From the NCBI GenBank assembly GCA_963795665.1, contig CAWCIP010000003.1:1-64000 (forward strand): DNA of 64,000 bases. The letters are read 5' to 3'. Below, piece by piece: positions 1 to 8,380 of this stretch (within the stretch, counting starts at the first letter, position 1; every line of letters starts with the position of its first letter). A program made the translations under genes and the position numbers. The stretch comes from DASUPK01 sp963795665 (GTDB taxonomy: Bacteria > Actinomycetota > Thermoleophilia > Solirubrobacterales > 70-9). Under the pieces are notes generated by a model. That model was given only the letters and a program-made list of their open reading frames with translations, had not been told where the DNA came from and made no database searches.

Positions 1-18
1 GTATGGTGCCCAGCTTCG

Positions 19-510
19 ATGAACGACTCTCCGCCGGACAGCGAATCGATCACCCCCGAGGGCATCGTCGCCCTGCGTGCCGAGCTCGAGGAGCTCGAAG
101 GGCCGCGCCGGACCGAAATGGCCGCGCGGATCAAGACGGCGCGCGAGCTCGGCGACCTGAAGGAGAACGCCGACTATCACATCGCCAAGGACGACCAGGG
201 ACATCTCGAGGGGCGGATCCGCAGGCTGCGCGAGCGGCTCCGCAAGGCGACGGTGGTGGAGGCGAGCGATGCCGCCCCTGGCTCGTTCGCGTTCGGCCGC
301 ACGGCGGAGGTCCTCGATGAGTCGAGCGGCAAGATGAACACCTGGACCCTTGTCGGGCCCACCGAGGCCGATTTCGCGAAGGGGAAGCTCTCGATCGAGT
401 CGCCGGTGGGGCGCGCGCTCAGGGACACCTCGGTCGGCGAGGTGGTCACCGTCGAGACCCCCCGAGGCGAGAAGACCTACCGCGTGCAGAAGCTCATCGA
501 CCAGGCGTAG
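19..510 (+). CDS. greA: Transcription elongation factor GreA/GreB family
   Basis: This 163-residue protein has the length and layout of GreA, which binds the RNA polymerase secondary channel and stimulates cleavage of backtracked transcripts. The N-terminal half is a helical hairpin with the family signature around ARELGDLKENADYHIAKDD (about residues 42-60), which carries the acidic tip residues. The C-terminal half is an FKBP-like domain ending in TPRGEKTYRVQKLI. The ATG at 19 gives a normal N-terminus. The downstream gene is on the other strand, so it appears monocistronic on this side; its upstream context lies outside the window. Confidence 0.93.
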   Translation: MNDSPPDSESITPEGIVALRAELEELEGPRRTEMAARIKTARELGDLKENADYHIAKDDQGHLEGRIRRLRERLRKATVVEASDAAPGSFAFGRTAEVLDESSGKMNTWTLVGPTEADFAKGKLSIESPVGRALRDTSVGEVVTVETPRGEKTYRVQKLIDQA

Positions 511-540
511 GGCGGGTGCAATGCAGAGCGCCGGCGCCTG

Positions 541-825
541 TCAGGGCGTACCCAGCAGCTTCGCCTTCTCCCGCTCGAACTCCTCGTCCGACAGGACGTT
601 CTGCTCGTGGAGCTCGCCGAGTTGCTTCAGCTGGTCCATCACCTCGGGCGTCATCCCACCCGCAGCGGACGGAGCCGTCTGGCCGGCGTCTCCAGGCTGC
701 GCGGCAGCAGCCTCCTGTTCACTCTGAGCCTCCTTGGCGTCGTGGTGCTTCTTGGCCGCCACTGCGGCCCCTCCGATGGCGGCTGCCCGCCGTCTGCGTT
801 GACGTCTGTCTCGTCCCAGTGCCAT
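541..825 (-). CDS. Small SHOCT-domain protein
   Basis: This is a 94-residue protein. The basic N-terminus (RRQRRRRAAA) leads into a short Ala-rich segment and an acidic/Gln-rich linker. The C-terminus is a SHOCT motif, LKQLGELHEQNVLSDEEFEREKAKLL. SHOCT is a short oligomerisation motif often found at the C-terminus of small stress or envelope proteins; the molecular function is unknown. A strong Shine-Dalgarno, GGAGG, lies about 7 nt before the ATG. A paralogue with the same architecture lies at 3192-3470 on the opposite strand. Confidence 0.85.
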   Translation of the reverse strand: MALGRDRRQRRRRAAAIGGAAVAAKKHHDAKEAQSEQEAAAAQPGDAGQTAPSAAGGMTPEVMDQLKQLGELHEQNVLSDEEFEREKAKLLGTP

Positions 826-855
826 CTCGAATCCTCCTTTGAGGGTGTGTTGAAA

Positions 856-881
856 GGAGCCCGGCCTAGCGGCCGGGCTCC
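856..881 (-). terminator. Intrinsic terminator hairpin after the DUF7144 gene
   Basis: There is a perfect 11-bp inverted repeat with a 4-nt loop (GGAGCCCGGCC / GGCCGGGCTCC). It lies 10 bp past the stop of the minus-strand gene at 891-1295. Read on the minus strand it is followed by TTTCAAC, a weak U-tract typical of high-GC organisms. Confidence 0.65.
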
Positions 882-890
882 CGAAATGCG

Positions 891-1295
891 TCAGGCGCGC
901 GTACCGGTCCCAGCGCCCGACCCCGACGGCTCATCGGAGCCGAGGACCGCGATTCCGTAAACGATCCACACGCAGAGGAAGAAGATTCCCAACTCCCAGA
1001 ACGGGTGATGATCGCCCATCGACAGGAGCGCCCCAATGGCTCCGAGGCTTGCGCCGATGATCCCGATGATCCGGCCCCATGCGTTGCCGGCCATCAGCGA
1101 GAAGCCACCGGTCAGCTGGATCACTCCGAGGATCACCAGCACCCAGCCCATGGTGTGGAGATTCGTGAGGACCAAGCGCGTGTCATTGACGTAGAAGTTC
1201 GCGTCGCTGATTGCGCCGATCCCGTAGATGATGTTGAGCGTGCCCGCGATCAGCAGAAGGATCGCGACGAAGACGGCGCGGCCTGCACCTCTCAT
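891..1295 (-). CDS. DUF7144-type four-TM membrane protein
   Basis: This 134-residue protein has four hydrophobic segments: about residues 8-30, 47-70, 74-93 and 98-118. The pattern around GWVLVILGVIQLTGG and the WELGIFFLCVWIVYGIAVLG end is that of the DUF7144 integral membrane family common in actinobacteria. The function is unknown. The tail is Gly/Ser-rich. AAGGAACC upstream of the ATG is a plausible ribosome site. A second, damaged copy of the family precedes the glutamate decarboxylase at 15215-15649. The next upstream minus-strand gene (1445-2533) lies about 150 bp away. Confidence 0.75.
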   Translation of the reverse strand: MRGAGRAVFVAILLLIAGTLNIIYGIGAISDANFYVNDTRLVLTNLHTMGWVLVILGVIQLTGGFSLMAGNAWGRIIGIIGASLGAIGALLSMGDHHPFWELGIFFLCVWIVYGIAVLGSDEPSGSGAGTGTRA

Positions 1296-1444
1296 TGAAT
1301 GGTTCCTTTCGCTTGCCGACCGCCGCGGTTGGCGATCGTGTCCGAGGCTGAGTTGAATGCGTGCCTCGTCGAAAAGTTGTCACCCGGATCGCTGCGATCA
1401 CATCCCCCGATCAGGGTGATATTCCGCCGAGGAAGGAGGGACGA

Positions 1445-2533
1445 TCAGCTCGCGGCATGCCGGGTGGAGCGGCCGGCCCGACGCTTCTCCTTGAACTCCT
1501 CGCTCTTCACCTTGGCCTGCTCGTAGGAGCTCTTCACCAGGTCCTTGCCTCCGGACCAGCCGAACACCCAGGACACCATGATCACCGCGAACACCACGTT
1601 CCAGGCGGAGGTGATCAGCTGCTGGGAGGCCGAGTAGGCGGTCGCATCCTGAGCGCTCGTCTGGTTCTTGAGCGCCGCGCTGTTCATCGCCTGGGTGACG
1701 CCCACGCCGCCGGGCGTGAGCGAGACGCTGTTCGAGATCGAGTTGGAGGCGGTGACCGACGCGACGTTGTGGAAGGTGACCGGGATGCTGTAGGCGCCGA
1801 GGAAGACGGCGATGATCGCGAGCCGGGCCAGATAGCTGCCGAGCTCCGGCAGGGCCACGCCGAGCAGCGCCTTGCGCGGCGAGCGGAGGATCGCGCCGCC
1901 GACCAACAGCTGCTCACGAAGCTTGTGCCACTGCTTGCGGAAGATCCGGGTGGCGAGCACCGCAAGGAACACGACGCCGGCCGCGATCGCAATCACGAGC
2001 ACCCAATGGTCAGCCAGTCCACCGAGCTTGATCGAGAACGAGCCCGCGACCGAGAGGAACAGGTAGAGGTAGACGGCGATGTTGAAGATCGAGAAGGGAA
2101 TCTTCTGGACCGCGATCCCGGAGAGCATCGCGGCGAAGGTGGCGCCTGCGATCACGGTCGTGAACATGATCAGCATCACCCAGGTCCCGATGTTGGCCGG
2201 GAGGAAGCTGTTCATCGCCACCGAGGTCGCATACGCGGCCACAACGAGCCGGACGGTGATCTCCACCCGCGGGTAGGCCGCGCGCAGGATGGCCACCCAG
2301 GCGATCGCCGCCAGCGTCGTCTGAGCGGTCTGGAGAAGGATCCCCGCCACCACCGCCCAGGCCGGCACTTCCCGGATCTTCCGCAGCAGGGAGCGGATCC
2401 AGTCGGAGACTGGAATGCCGAGCAGGTCGAGGACGAACATCAGCAGCGCGATGGCGCCCACCCAGATGACTATGCGCGCCAGGCGTGCGAACAGGGCCTC
2501 ATCCCTTGCGAGGGCTCTGAGTCTGCTTCGCAC
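1445..2533 (-). CDS. UPF0104 / lysylphosphatidylglycerol synthase-like TM protein (flippase-like)
   Basis: This is a 362-residue polytopic membrane protein with about eight predicted segments. It carries the UPF0104 / MprF-N family signature LTPGGVGVTQA near residue 275. Another conserved stretch, SFLPANIGTW, lies near residue 130. Family members resemble the flippase domain of MprF but lack the aminoacyl-transferase domain; transported lipid substrates are mostly unknown. The C-terminus is a charged tail rich in Lys, Arg and Glu. The start is a GTG at 2533. The gene is divergent from the gene at 2647. Confidence 0.8.
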   Translation of the reverse strand: MRSRLRALARDEALFARLARIVIWVGAIALLMFVLDLLGIPVSDWIRSLLRKIREVPAWAVVAGILLQTAQTTLAAIAWVAILRAAYPRVEITVRLVVAAYATSVAMNSFLPANIGTWVMLIMFTTVIAGATFAAMLSGIAVQKIPFSIFNIAVYLYLFLSVAGSFSIKLGGLADHWVLVIAIAAGVVFLAVLATRIFRKQWHKLREQLLVGGAILRSPRKALLGVALPELGSYLARLAIIAVFLGAYSIPVTFHNVASVTASNSISNSVSLTPGGVGVTQAMNSAALKNQTSAQDATAYSASQQLITSAWNVVFAVIMVSWVFGWSGGKDLVKSSYEQAKVKSEEFKEKRRAGRSTRHAAS

Positions 2534-2646
2534 CCGGCCAACCTACTGGCGTAGGCGGGTCCTCAGATCATTCGATCGGGGTGAAGGCCCAGGAGGACGG
2601 TGCGCTAATCCTTCCCGTCACACATCGTCAACTCATGGAGGAACGA

Positions 2647-3096
2647 ATGACTGGAAAGACCGATTTCACCGAAGAGGAATGGAAGCTCGTGCTGGAGGGG
2701 CCGCCCAGCGCCGGGATGATCGTGATCGCCTCGGATCGCGGCGGGTCAATCCGCGAGAGCTTCTCGATGGCGAAGGCCTATACCGAAGCCCGGAAGCAGC
2801 ACGGAGAGAGTCAGCTGCTCGACGAGATCGTCTCGGCCAAGCCCGAGATGGACCACACGCGCTACAAGACGCCCGAGGAGCTCAAGGAGGCTTCCCTCAA
2901 GAACGTGACCGAGGCTGTCGCCCTGCTCAAGTCCAAGGCCACGAGCGAGGAGCTCGATGAGTACAAGAAGTTCATCCTCGGGCTCGCGCAGCGCGTCGCT
3001 GAGGCCCGCAAGGAGGGCTTCATGGGCCTGAGCGGCGATCGTGTCAGCGACGACGAGAAGACGGCGATCGGGGAGATCAGCGGGGCTCTCGGCTGA
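2647..3096 (+). CDS. Conserved hypothetical protein, helical
   Basis: This is a 149-residue soluble protein with no recognisable catalytic motif. The N-terminus (MTGKTDFTEEEW) and a central segment GMIVIASDRGGSIRESFSMA are followed by mostly helical, Lys/Glu-rich sequence. Similar proteins occur in actinobacterial stress neighbourhoods, but I do not know a function. The start at 2647 is chosen because GGAGGAACGA directly precedes it at ribosome-binding distance; an in-frame extension upstream has no such site. Confidence 0.7.
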   Translation: MTGKTDFTEEEWKLVLEGPPSAGMIVIASDRGGSIRESFSMAKAYTEARKQHGESQLLDEIVSAKPEMDHTRYKTPEELKEASLKNVTEAVALLKSKATSEELDEYKKFILGLAQRVAEARKEGFMGLSGDRVSDDEKTAIGEISGALG

Positions 3097-3191
3097 GCGG
3101 ACGCCGTCGGGATTTCACCCGTAATGAGTGATGCGTCGGGGGCGCCCATCCGGTTCGATGCCGGTGACGGTCACCAAGCAAAGGAGTCGCG

Positions 3192-3470
3192 ATGCCGCTG
3201 ATCGGAAGAAGAAGGCCCCTCATGCGCGCTGCGATGGTCGGCGGCGCCGGCTACGCGGTCGGCAAACGGCGGGCACGCTCTCAGGAGCACGAGGCGGACC
3301 AGGACGCCGAGATCCAGCAGACCCAGGCGGGCCAGGCACCACCGGGGTCCGGAGGTGGCGGCATGTCGGAGATGGACCGGATCGATGCCCTCAAGAAGCT
3401 CGGCGAGCTGCACGACTCCGGTGTCCTCAACGACGAGCAATTCGAAGCCGAGAAGGAGAAGCTGATCTAA
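3192..3470 (+). CDS. Small SHOCT-domain protein
   Basis: This is a 92-residue protein. A short hydrophobic stretch (MRAAMVGGAGYAVG, residues 11-24) is followed by basic residues, a Gln/Gly-rich linker, and a C-terminal SHOCT motif (LKKLGELHDSGVLNDEQFEAEK). It is paralogous to 541-825. AAGGAG sits about 6 nt before the ATG. The stop codon abuts the next gene, which starts at 3471, so the two are probably co-translated. Confidence 0.85.
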   Translation: MPLIGRRRPLMRAAMVGGAGYAVGKRRARSQEHEADQDAEIQQTQAGQAPPGSGGGGMSEMDRIDALKKLGELHDSGVLNDEQFEAEKEKLI

Positions 3471-3968
3471 ATGGAATTCGGTCCGGTACAGCTCCTGGTT
3501 GTTGGTTTCGAGGACGGGAAGTTCTCCGGCGAGATCCTCGCCGAGCTCCGACATCTTCGCGAGCACGACGTCGTGCGCCTCATCGACCTGATCTTCGTCG
3601 CCCGCGGCGCGGACGGCGAGTTCGAGGCGGTCGAGCACAGCGATCTGCCCGTCGAGGAGGCGGAGGCATTCGGCGCGCTGGCCGGCGCACTGCTGGGGTT
3701 GGGCGCGGCAGGCGAGGAGGGTGCCGAAGCCGGCGCCCTGGCCGGTGCGGCCGCAGTGGACGAGCGAGGCTCCGTCCTCGACCCCGACGACGTCTGGTAC
3801 CTGGCGGATGAAATTCCTCCGGGAACCTCCGCCGGAATCGCCCTGCTCGAGCACCGCTGGGCGATCCCCCTGAGGGACGCAATCGAGCGCGCCGGGGGTC
3901 ACAACCTGGTCGACGCATGGGTACACCCCAGCGATCTGGTCGAGATCGGCGCTCAGGCCGCCAGCTGA
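3471..3968 (+). CDS. DUF6325/DUF1269-like protein
   Basis: This is a 165-residue protein. The N-terminal alpha/beta unit, GPVQLLVVGFEDGKFSGEIL, is typical of the DUF1269/DUF6325 group. It is followed by an Ala/Gly-rich amphipathic middle (residues about 66-92) and a C-terminal second half, PPGTSAGIALLEHRWA. The function is unknown; such genes often accompany SHOCT genes in actinobacteria, as here. The start codon directly follows the SHOCT stop, and the 3' end overlaps the lipid kinase gene by 52 bp. Confidence 0.75.
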   Translation: MEFGPVQLLVVGFEDGKFSGEILAELRHLREHDVVRLIDLIFVARGADGEFEAVEHSDLPVEEAEAFGALAGALLGLGAAGEEGAEAGALAGAAAVDERGSVLDPDDVWYLADEIPPGTSAGIALLEHRWAIPLRDAIERAGGHNLVDAWVHPSDLVEIGAQAAS

Positions 3969-5251
3969 ACCCGGGGCAGCGGGTGGCTGCGATCGCCGCC
4001 CTCGTCCTGGCGCCCGCGGTCCTGATCCTGGCCCTCACAATCCTCGTGACGGAGTTTCCGCGCGGGCTGATCGTGCTCGGCTGCGTGGTGGTCGCGATCG
4101 CGGCCGCTCTGTATGGCCTGATGCGCACGGGCTTCCCACGGCTGCTTGGGGTTGGCGTGGCGCTCGTCGCTCTGATCGCTCAGGGCGTGCTGCTCGTCAC
4201 CGACGGTGACCATCTCGTCGAGGCGGTGGCCATCGTCCTCGGTTTGGGCGCGGCCACCTATGCCGCGAGGACGGCGTTGCGAGCTCAGGTCCACCTGCCC
4301 CCGGCGCCCCCTCCCGCACATCCGGTGCTCCTCTACAACCCCAAATCGGGTGGCGGCAAGGCCGAGCGCTTCTCGCTCGCCGACGAGGCAGCCAAGCGCG
4401 GCATCGAGTCAGTTGAGCTCACCCGCGGTGCGGACCTGGAGAAGCTGGTCAGGGACGCCGTTGCGGGGGGCGCCGACGCGCTGGCGATGGCGGGTGGTGA
4501 CGGGTCTCAGGCGATCGTCGCATCCATCGCCTCCGAGCTGGACCTGCCCTACGCCTGTATTCCCGCCGGAACCCGCAACCACTTTGCTCTCGATCTCGGG
4601 GTCGACCGCGACGACGTCGTCGGTGCACTGGACGCGCTCGTCGAGGGCGGTGAGCGCCGCGTGGACCTGGCCGAGGTCAACGGTCGCGTCTTCGTCAACA
4701 ACGTCTCCCTGGGGCTGTACGCCGAGGCGGTGCAGCGCGACGAATACCGCGACGCGAAGCTGCGAACGATCCTGAACACGGTCCCCGAAGCCCTTGGACC
4801 CGACGGCGCGGGGCTGGACCTGGCCTGGACGGGGCCGGAGAACGAGCGGGAGCAATCCGGGGCGGCACTGTTGATATCGAACAACCGCTACCGGCTCGGA
4901 CGGGCGGTCGGCTCGGGCACGCGGCCCCGGATCGACGCGGGGGTGCTCGGAGTCACCGTGGCCTCCGCGCCACCGGGCATCGGCCAGGAACAGCCGCGGA
5001 AGCCCTGGCGCGAGTGGTCCACCAGCGAATTCGAGGTCGATTCGAGCCGGCCCGTTCCTGCCGGAGTCGATGGCGAGGCGATGACGCTCGAGCCGCCCCT
5101 GCGCTTCAGGATCCGCCCGGGCGCGCTGAGGGTGCGGATCGCGCCGGCCCATCCGGGCGCATCGCCCTCGGCCGCCATGCCGGAGAAATTCTGGGACGGA
5201 GTGCGGACGCTGGCGGGCGTGGCGGCGGGCCGGGCGCCCGTGCCGGTTTGA
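3917..5251 (+). CDS. Diacylglycerol kinase-family lipid kinase with N-terminal membrane domain
   Basis: This is a 444-residue protein. About 120 N-terminal residues hold roughly four hydrophobic segments, then a DAGK catalytic domain begins near residue 135. Visible motifs are the NPKSGGGKAER loop, the nucleotide-binding AMAGGDGS, and PAGTRNHFALDLG. The C-terminal beta-sandwich ends near PGALRVRIAP. The family phosphorylates diacylglycerol or related lipids using ATP. The membrane-fused form is less common than the soluble approximately 300-residue form seen at 47818-48828. It is followed by a PAP2 phosphatase, so kinase and phosphatase on lipid substrates may be paired. The exact 5' end is uncertain because it overlaps the preceding gene. 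Confidence 0.82.
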   Translation: MGTPQRSGRDRRSGRQLNPGQRVAAIAALVLAPAVLILALTILVTEFPRGLIVLGCVVVAIAAALYGLMRTGFPRLLGVGVALVALIAQGVLLVTDGDHLVEAVAIVLGLGAATYAARTALRAQVHLPPAPPPAHPVLLYNPKSGGGKAERFSLADEAAKRGIESVELTRGADLEKLVRDAVAGGADALAMAGGDGSQAIVASIASELDLPYACIPAGTRNHFALDLGVDRDDVVGALDALVEGGERRVDLAEVNGRVFVNNVSLGLYAEAVQRDEYRDAKLRTILNTVPEALGPDGAGLDLAWTGPENEREQSGAALLISNNRYRLGRAVGSGTRPRIDAGVLGVTVASAPPGIGQEQPRKPWREWSTSEFEVDSSRPVPAGVDGEAMTLEPPLRFRIRPGALRVRIAPAHPGASPSAAMPEKFWDGVRTLAGVAAGRAPVPV

Positions 5252-5270
5252 GCGAGAGAGCTCGAGATCG

Positions 5271-5837
5271 GTGAGGAAACCCTCCGCCTCGACCGCGCTG
5301 GATGAGCTGCGGCGCCTCGACGCCGCCGTCTACGCGGCGATCGCCGATACCGACACGCCCACCCTGGACCACCTCTTCAGCCGCCTATCGCGGTCCGCCG
5401 ATTATTCGAGACTCTCGATCGCGAGCGCCATGGCACTGGCGATCGGCGGAGGACCGAACGGCCGCCGGGCGGCCTTTCGGGGCATGGCCGCCGTGGCCGT
5501 GACCGCGGCGATCGTCAACCTGGCCATCAAGCCGATTTCCCGGCGCGCGCGGCCCGATCGGGAGAGCGCTTCCGTCCCGCCCGGCCGCCAGGTCAGGATG
5601 CCCGCGTCCCACTCGTTTCCCTCGGGACACACGGCCGCGGCGTTCGCGTTCGCGACCGGGGCGGGGCGGGCGCTTCCGTGGACGGCGCCGCCACTGACCC
5701 TCCTGGCGACGCTGGTGGGGTACTCCCGGGTCCACACGGGCGTGCACTACCCACTCGACGTGATCGTGGGCGCCCTCTCCGGGGTCGCGCTGGCCACGGT
5801 CAGCGACCGGGCCCTGGATTTCATCTCATTGGGGTGA
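5271..5837 (+). CDS. PAP2-superfamily membrane phosphatase
   Basis: This is a 188-residue protein with the three PAP2 signatures in order: KPISRRARP (motif I), SHSFPSGH (motif II, catalytic His) and SRVHTGVHYPLDV (motif III). Hydrophobic segments surround them. Family members dephosphorylate phosphatidate, undecaprenyl diphosphate or similar lipid phosphates. The gene starts with GTG 20 bp after the lipid kinase stop, consistent with one transcript. Which lipid is used cannot be read from sequence. Confidence 0.87.
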   Translation: MRKPSASTALDELRRLDAAVYAAIADTDTPTLDHLFSRLSRSADYSRLSIASAMALAIGGGPNGRRAAFRGMAAVAVTAAIVNLAIKPISRRARPDRESASVPPGRQVRMPASHSFPSGHTAAAFAFATGAGRALPWTAPPLTLLATLVGYSRVHTGVHYPLDVIVGALSGVALATVSDRALDFISLG

Positions 5838-5893
5838 TCCCGAGGGGCCGATCGTCCCCGACCATTCGTGTCCATCCAAGGAAGGAGCTTCAA

Positions 5894-6073
5894 ATGCTGT
5901 GGGTTGGACTCGGAATCGTGTACTTCATCCTGCTGGTCACCCTCGGGATCATGTCGATCCGGAAGGGCCACTGGGTCATGTTCCTGCTGGGCATCCCGTT
6001 CCCGGTGTTCTGGTTGATCGGGGCCATGATGGCGCCGCGCGGCGAGGCCGCAAGCTCCGGAGCGGCCTACTGA
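5894..6073 (+). CDS. Small two-TM membrane protein
   Basis: This is a 59-residue protein with two hydrophobic segments (about residues 3-20 and 26-46) separated by a short basic turn, RKGH. The start is supported by a strong AAGGAAGGAG seven nt upstream of the ATG. No known family can be assigned. It lies at the end of the plus-strand run that includes the lipid kinase and PAP2 genes. Confidence 0.65.
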   Translation: MLWVGLGIVYFILLVTLGIMSIRKGHWVMFLLGIPFPVFWLIGAMMAPRGEAASSGAAY

Positions 6074-6089
6074 TCCGGGCGGAGGCTGG

Positions 6090-6116
6090 CTGACCCGGCC
6101 TGAGCGGCCGGGTCAG
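6090..6116. terminator. Bidirectional hairpin between convergent genes
   Basis: There is a perfect 11-bp stem (CTGACCCGGCC / GGCCGGGTCAG) with loop TGAGC, between the small membrane protein gene (+) and the GAP-family gene (-). It overlaps the stop codon of the latter. Position and symmetry suit a shared terminator; neither side has a strong T-run. Confidence 0.6.
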
Positions 6117-6808
6117 AGCAGCTCGATCGTGCCCTTGACGATCAGGAGGGCGCCGACGATGAGCGCTCCCCTGAAGGCGAGCACCTTGGAGTTGCTGTTG
6201 AACCACGCCTTGAACCGGTCGACAGCATCCGGGGTCCACTCGGGCGCAAACGTGAAGGCGAGCAGCGGCACCTCGAGCAAGGCGAGCATGATCACGTTGA
6301 AGCCGAGGACCATGGCGACGGTGGCCGCCACGCTCGCATCCTTGTCGGCGATGTGGCCCAGGCCGATGATGTAGGACGCGCCGGGAAGAGTCAGCAGCGC
6401 GCCGATGACGAAGGTCGTCTTCGCCGTGCCCTCACTCAGTTTCTGCTGCCACTTCGGCGGTCCCTTGTCCCTCTTCTTCTCCTCGCGCCGACGGCGGCGC
6501 TCGGCCAGGCGCCCGGTCTCCTTCGGGACGCGGCTGGGGCGGATCAGGTAGGCCACGAGGAGCAGCAGGCCGCCGAGCGTGAGATCCATGGCCGGGCTGA
6601 GCGTCGACTGCGCCGTGCTGGTCGCTCCCGACGATCCGTCGACCGCGAACACGATCACCATGCCCAGCGTGAGGCTCGTGAACAACGCGCCGCACAGGTA
6701 GCCCAGCAGCAGGCGCTTCGGATGGTCGAGCAGCAGCATCACGGTGGTCGCTCCGAGCAGGGTCGGGTTGAACGCCGCGGTGAACGCCCAGAAGACGATG
6801 GTGTCCAT
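6113..6808 (-). CDS. GAP/SfLAP-family membrane protein
   Basis: This 231-residue protein has about six hydrophobic segments arranged as two groups of three around a highly basic cytoplasmic loop (RRRRREEKKRDKG, about residues 102-116). The arrangement, with the N-terminal AAFNPTLLGATTVMLL, matches the GAP (sulfolipid-1-addressing protein) family within the LysE-like exporter superfamily. Mycobacterial Sap/GAP proteins participate in surface lipid transport. The ATG lies just after the ClC stop on the same strand, so the two genes are probably co-transcribed with ClC first. Confidence 0.75.
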   Translation of the reverse strand: MDTIVFWAFTAAFNPTLLGATTVMLLLDHPKRLLLGYLCGALFTSLTLGMVIVFAVDGSSGATSTAQSTLSPAMDLTLGGLLLLVAYLIRPSRVPKETGRLAERRRRREEKKRDKGPPKWQQKLSEGTAKTTFVIGALLTLPGASYIIGLGHIADKDASVAATVAMVLGFNVIMLALLEVPLLAFTFAPEWTPDAVDRFKAWFNSNSKVLAFRGALIVGALLIVKGTIELL

Positions 6809-6809
6809 C

Positions 6810-8211
6810 TCAGCTCGCCGTCGCCGGATCGGAGGACGTCACGCGCGCGTCGAGCGCCTGGACAGTCAGATAGGCCACCACCACTCCGACGATGATCAGC
6901 GGGCCCGAGCCGAGTCCGGTGTGCACGGTGAAGAGCGTGGCCAGAACGACCGCCGACAGCGGCAACCGGAGCACGGCCACCACCGCGGCTCCCAGACCCA
7001 CCGCCACCGCGGGGGTCAATTCGAAGCCGGGCAGCTGAGCGGCCATCAGGCCGGCGGCAGCTCCCAGAAACATCGCCGGGAAGGTCGGGCCCCCACGGAA
7101 GGTGCCGAGGGAGATGCCGTAGGCGAGGCCCTTGAAGGCGATCAGCAGGGCGAGCGCCGACAGGGACCAGGCAGCCCGGGTTGTCCACCAGCGGCCCGAT
7201 CGCGTTCTGACCCGAGAAGAGGACCTGGTTGACGCCGTGGTCGGCCGTCTGATGGAACGCGATGCCCAGCCCGGCGACGAGCAGGCCGACCATCGGGAGT
7301 ACGAGAAACGGCCGCGGGGTCGCGATTCGCTGTGCCTCCCGGGCGAGGCGAAAGATCACGAAGGTGACCACTGCGATCGCGGCGGCCAGCGGGATCGTCC
7401 AGAGGAAGTCGACGAAGTCCGGCCGGGCAAAGGACGGCAGATGCAGCGGGCTGAGCGAGATGTCGGCGGTGCTGAGGCCCGTCAGCGATCCCAGTCCGAT
7501 CGAGACCAGCGACCCGATCCCGGCGGCGAGCAGCCCCGGGATCAGAACGAGCGGCATGCGCGATCCGCCGAGGCCGGCGGCCTCGATCAGGATCACCGCC
7601 GCGATGATCGGCGACCCGAATAGGAAGGACACGGCGGCGAAGGTTGCCGAGGTGGCGAGCAGCAGGCCGAGCTCGGGCGGCGCATCCGGGCGGATCGCCC
7701 GGACCATGAGAAACCCGATGCCGCCCCCTAGCGCGATCAGGGGTGCCTCGGGGCCGACCACCAGCCCGAGTCCGATCGAGGCGATGGCCGCCAAGATTAC
7801 GCCGGGAAGGTCGACAGGCTGGGTGGGTGAGGCCTTGAGACCCTCGGCCGGGACATGCCCCCCATTGCCTGGCAGGCGGGCGATCGCGAAGGCGGTGACC
7901 ACACCGGCGAACGCGAGCACCGGGAGGTACCACCACAGCGGCGTCCCGTGGTCGAAGCCGAGGTCATGGGGGATGTCGGTGAACACCCAGCGCTGGAGGT
8001 AGAAGATCAGCTCGAGGAAGCACCATGCCGCGAGGGAGGCGATCACCCCGACGATCGCAGCCAAGACGAGCACGGCGACGAAGGATCGGCTGCGCAGCGT
8101 CGTCGCCGGATCCGGTGCAGCCGGTTCGTCAGCCACGTGCGAAGCCTGATCCGCGGAGGTATCCGGCAGCCACAGGCCGATCAAATCATCCCGAGCGGCG
8201 TCCAGCATCAC
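6810..8211 (-). CDS. ClC-type chloride channel/antiporter (one frameshift)
   Basis: This polytopic ClC protein is about 466 residues long. Selectivity-filter elements are visible in order: GNGGHVPAEG (GSGIP equivalent), GLVVGPEAPLIALGGG (GKEGP equivalent, with the gating Glu), and GTFRGGPTFPAMFLG (GIFAP equivalent). The last element is in a different frame. Similarity leaves the first frame after LVDNPG (about position 7175) and resumes as AWSLSALALLIAFKG. The first frame otherwise continues through low-complexity, non-homologous sequence. ClC proteins move chloride or exchange Cl-/H+ and can support acid resistance. The start is GTG 8211 or ATG 8208. Confidence 0.83.
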
Positions 8212-8380
8212 CCGAACGTGATGACGCCTAACCGGAGGTCCCTAGGTAGTCACTACTGAGGAGGACTCAGCAGCTTTCCCGGTTATCAGCCCTCATGCGG
8301 CGAGTAGGGTGCTAGTCGAGTCGCACCAGAGACCGAGAGGGACCGCGGGATGCGTGTCCTCTCGAGGATCGAGCTAGGGG

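Noticed and set aside
1361..2554. 397-codon plus-strand open frame opposite the UPF0104 gene
   Set aside because: The composition is unlike a real protein (His/Arg/Asp-rich) and the opposite strand encodes a clear membrane protein family.
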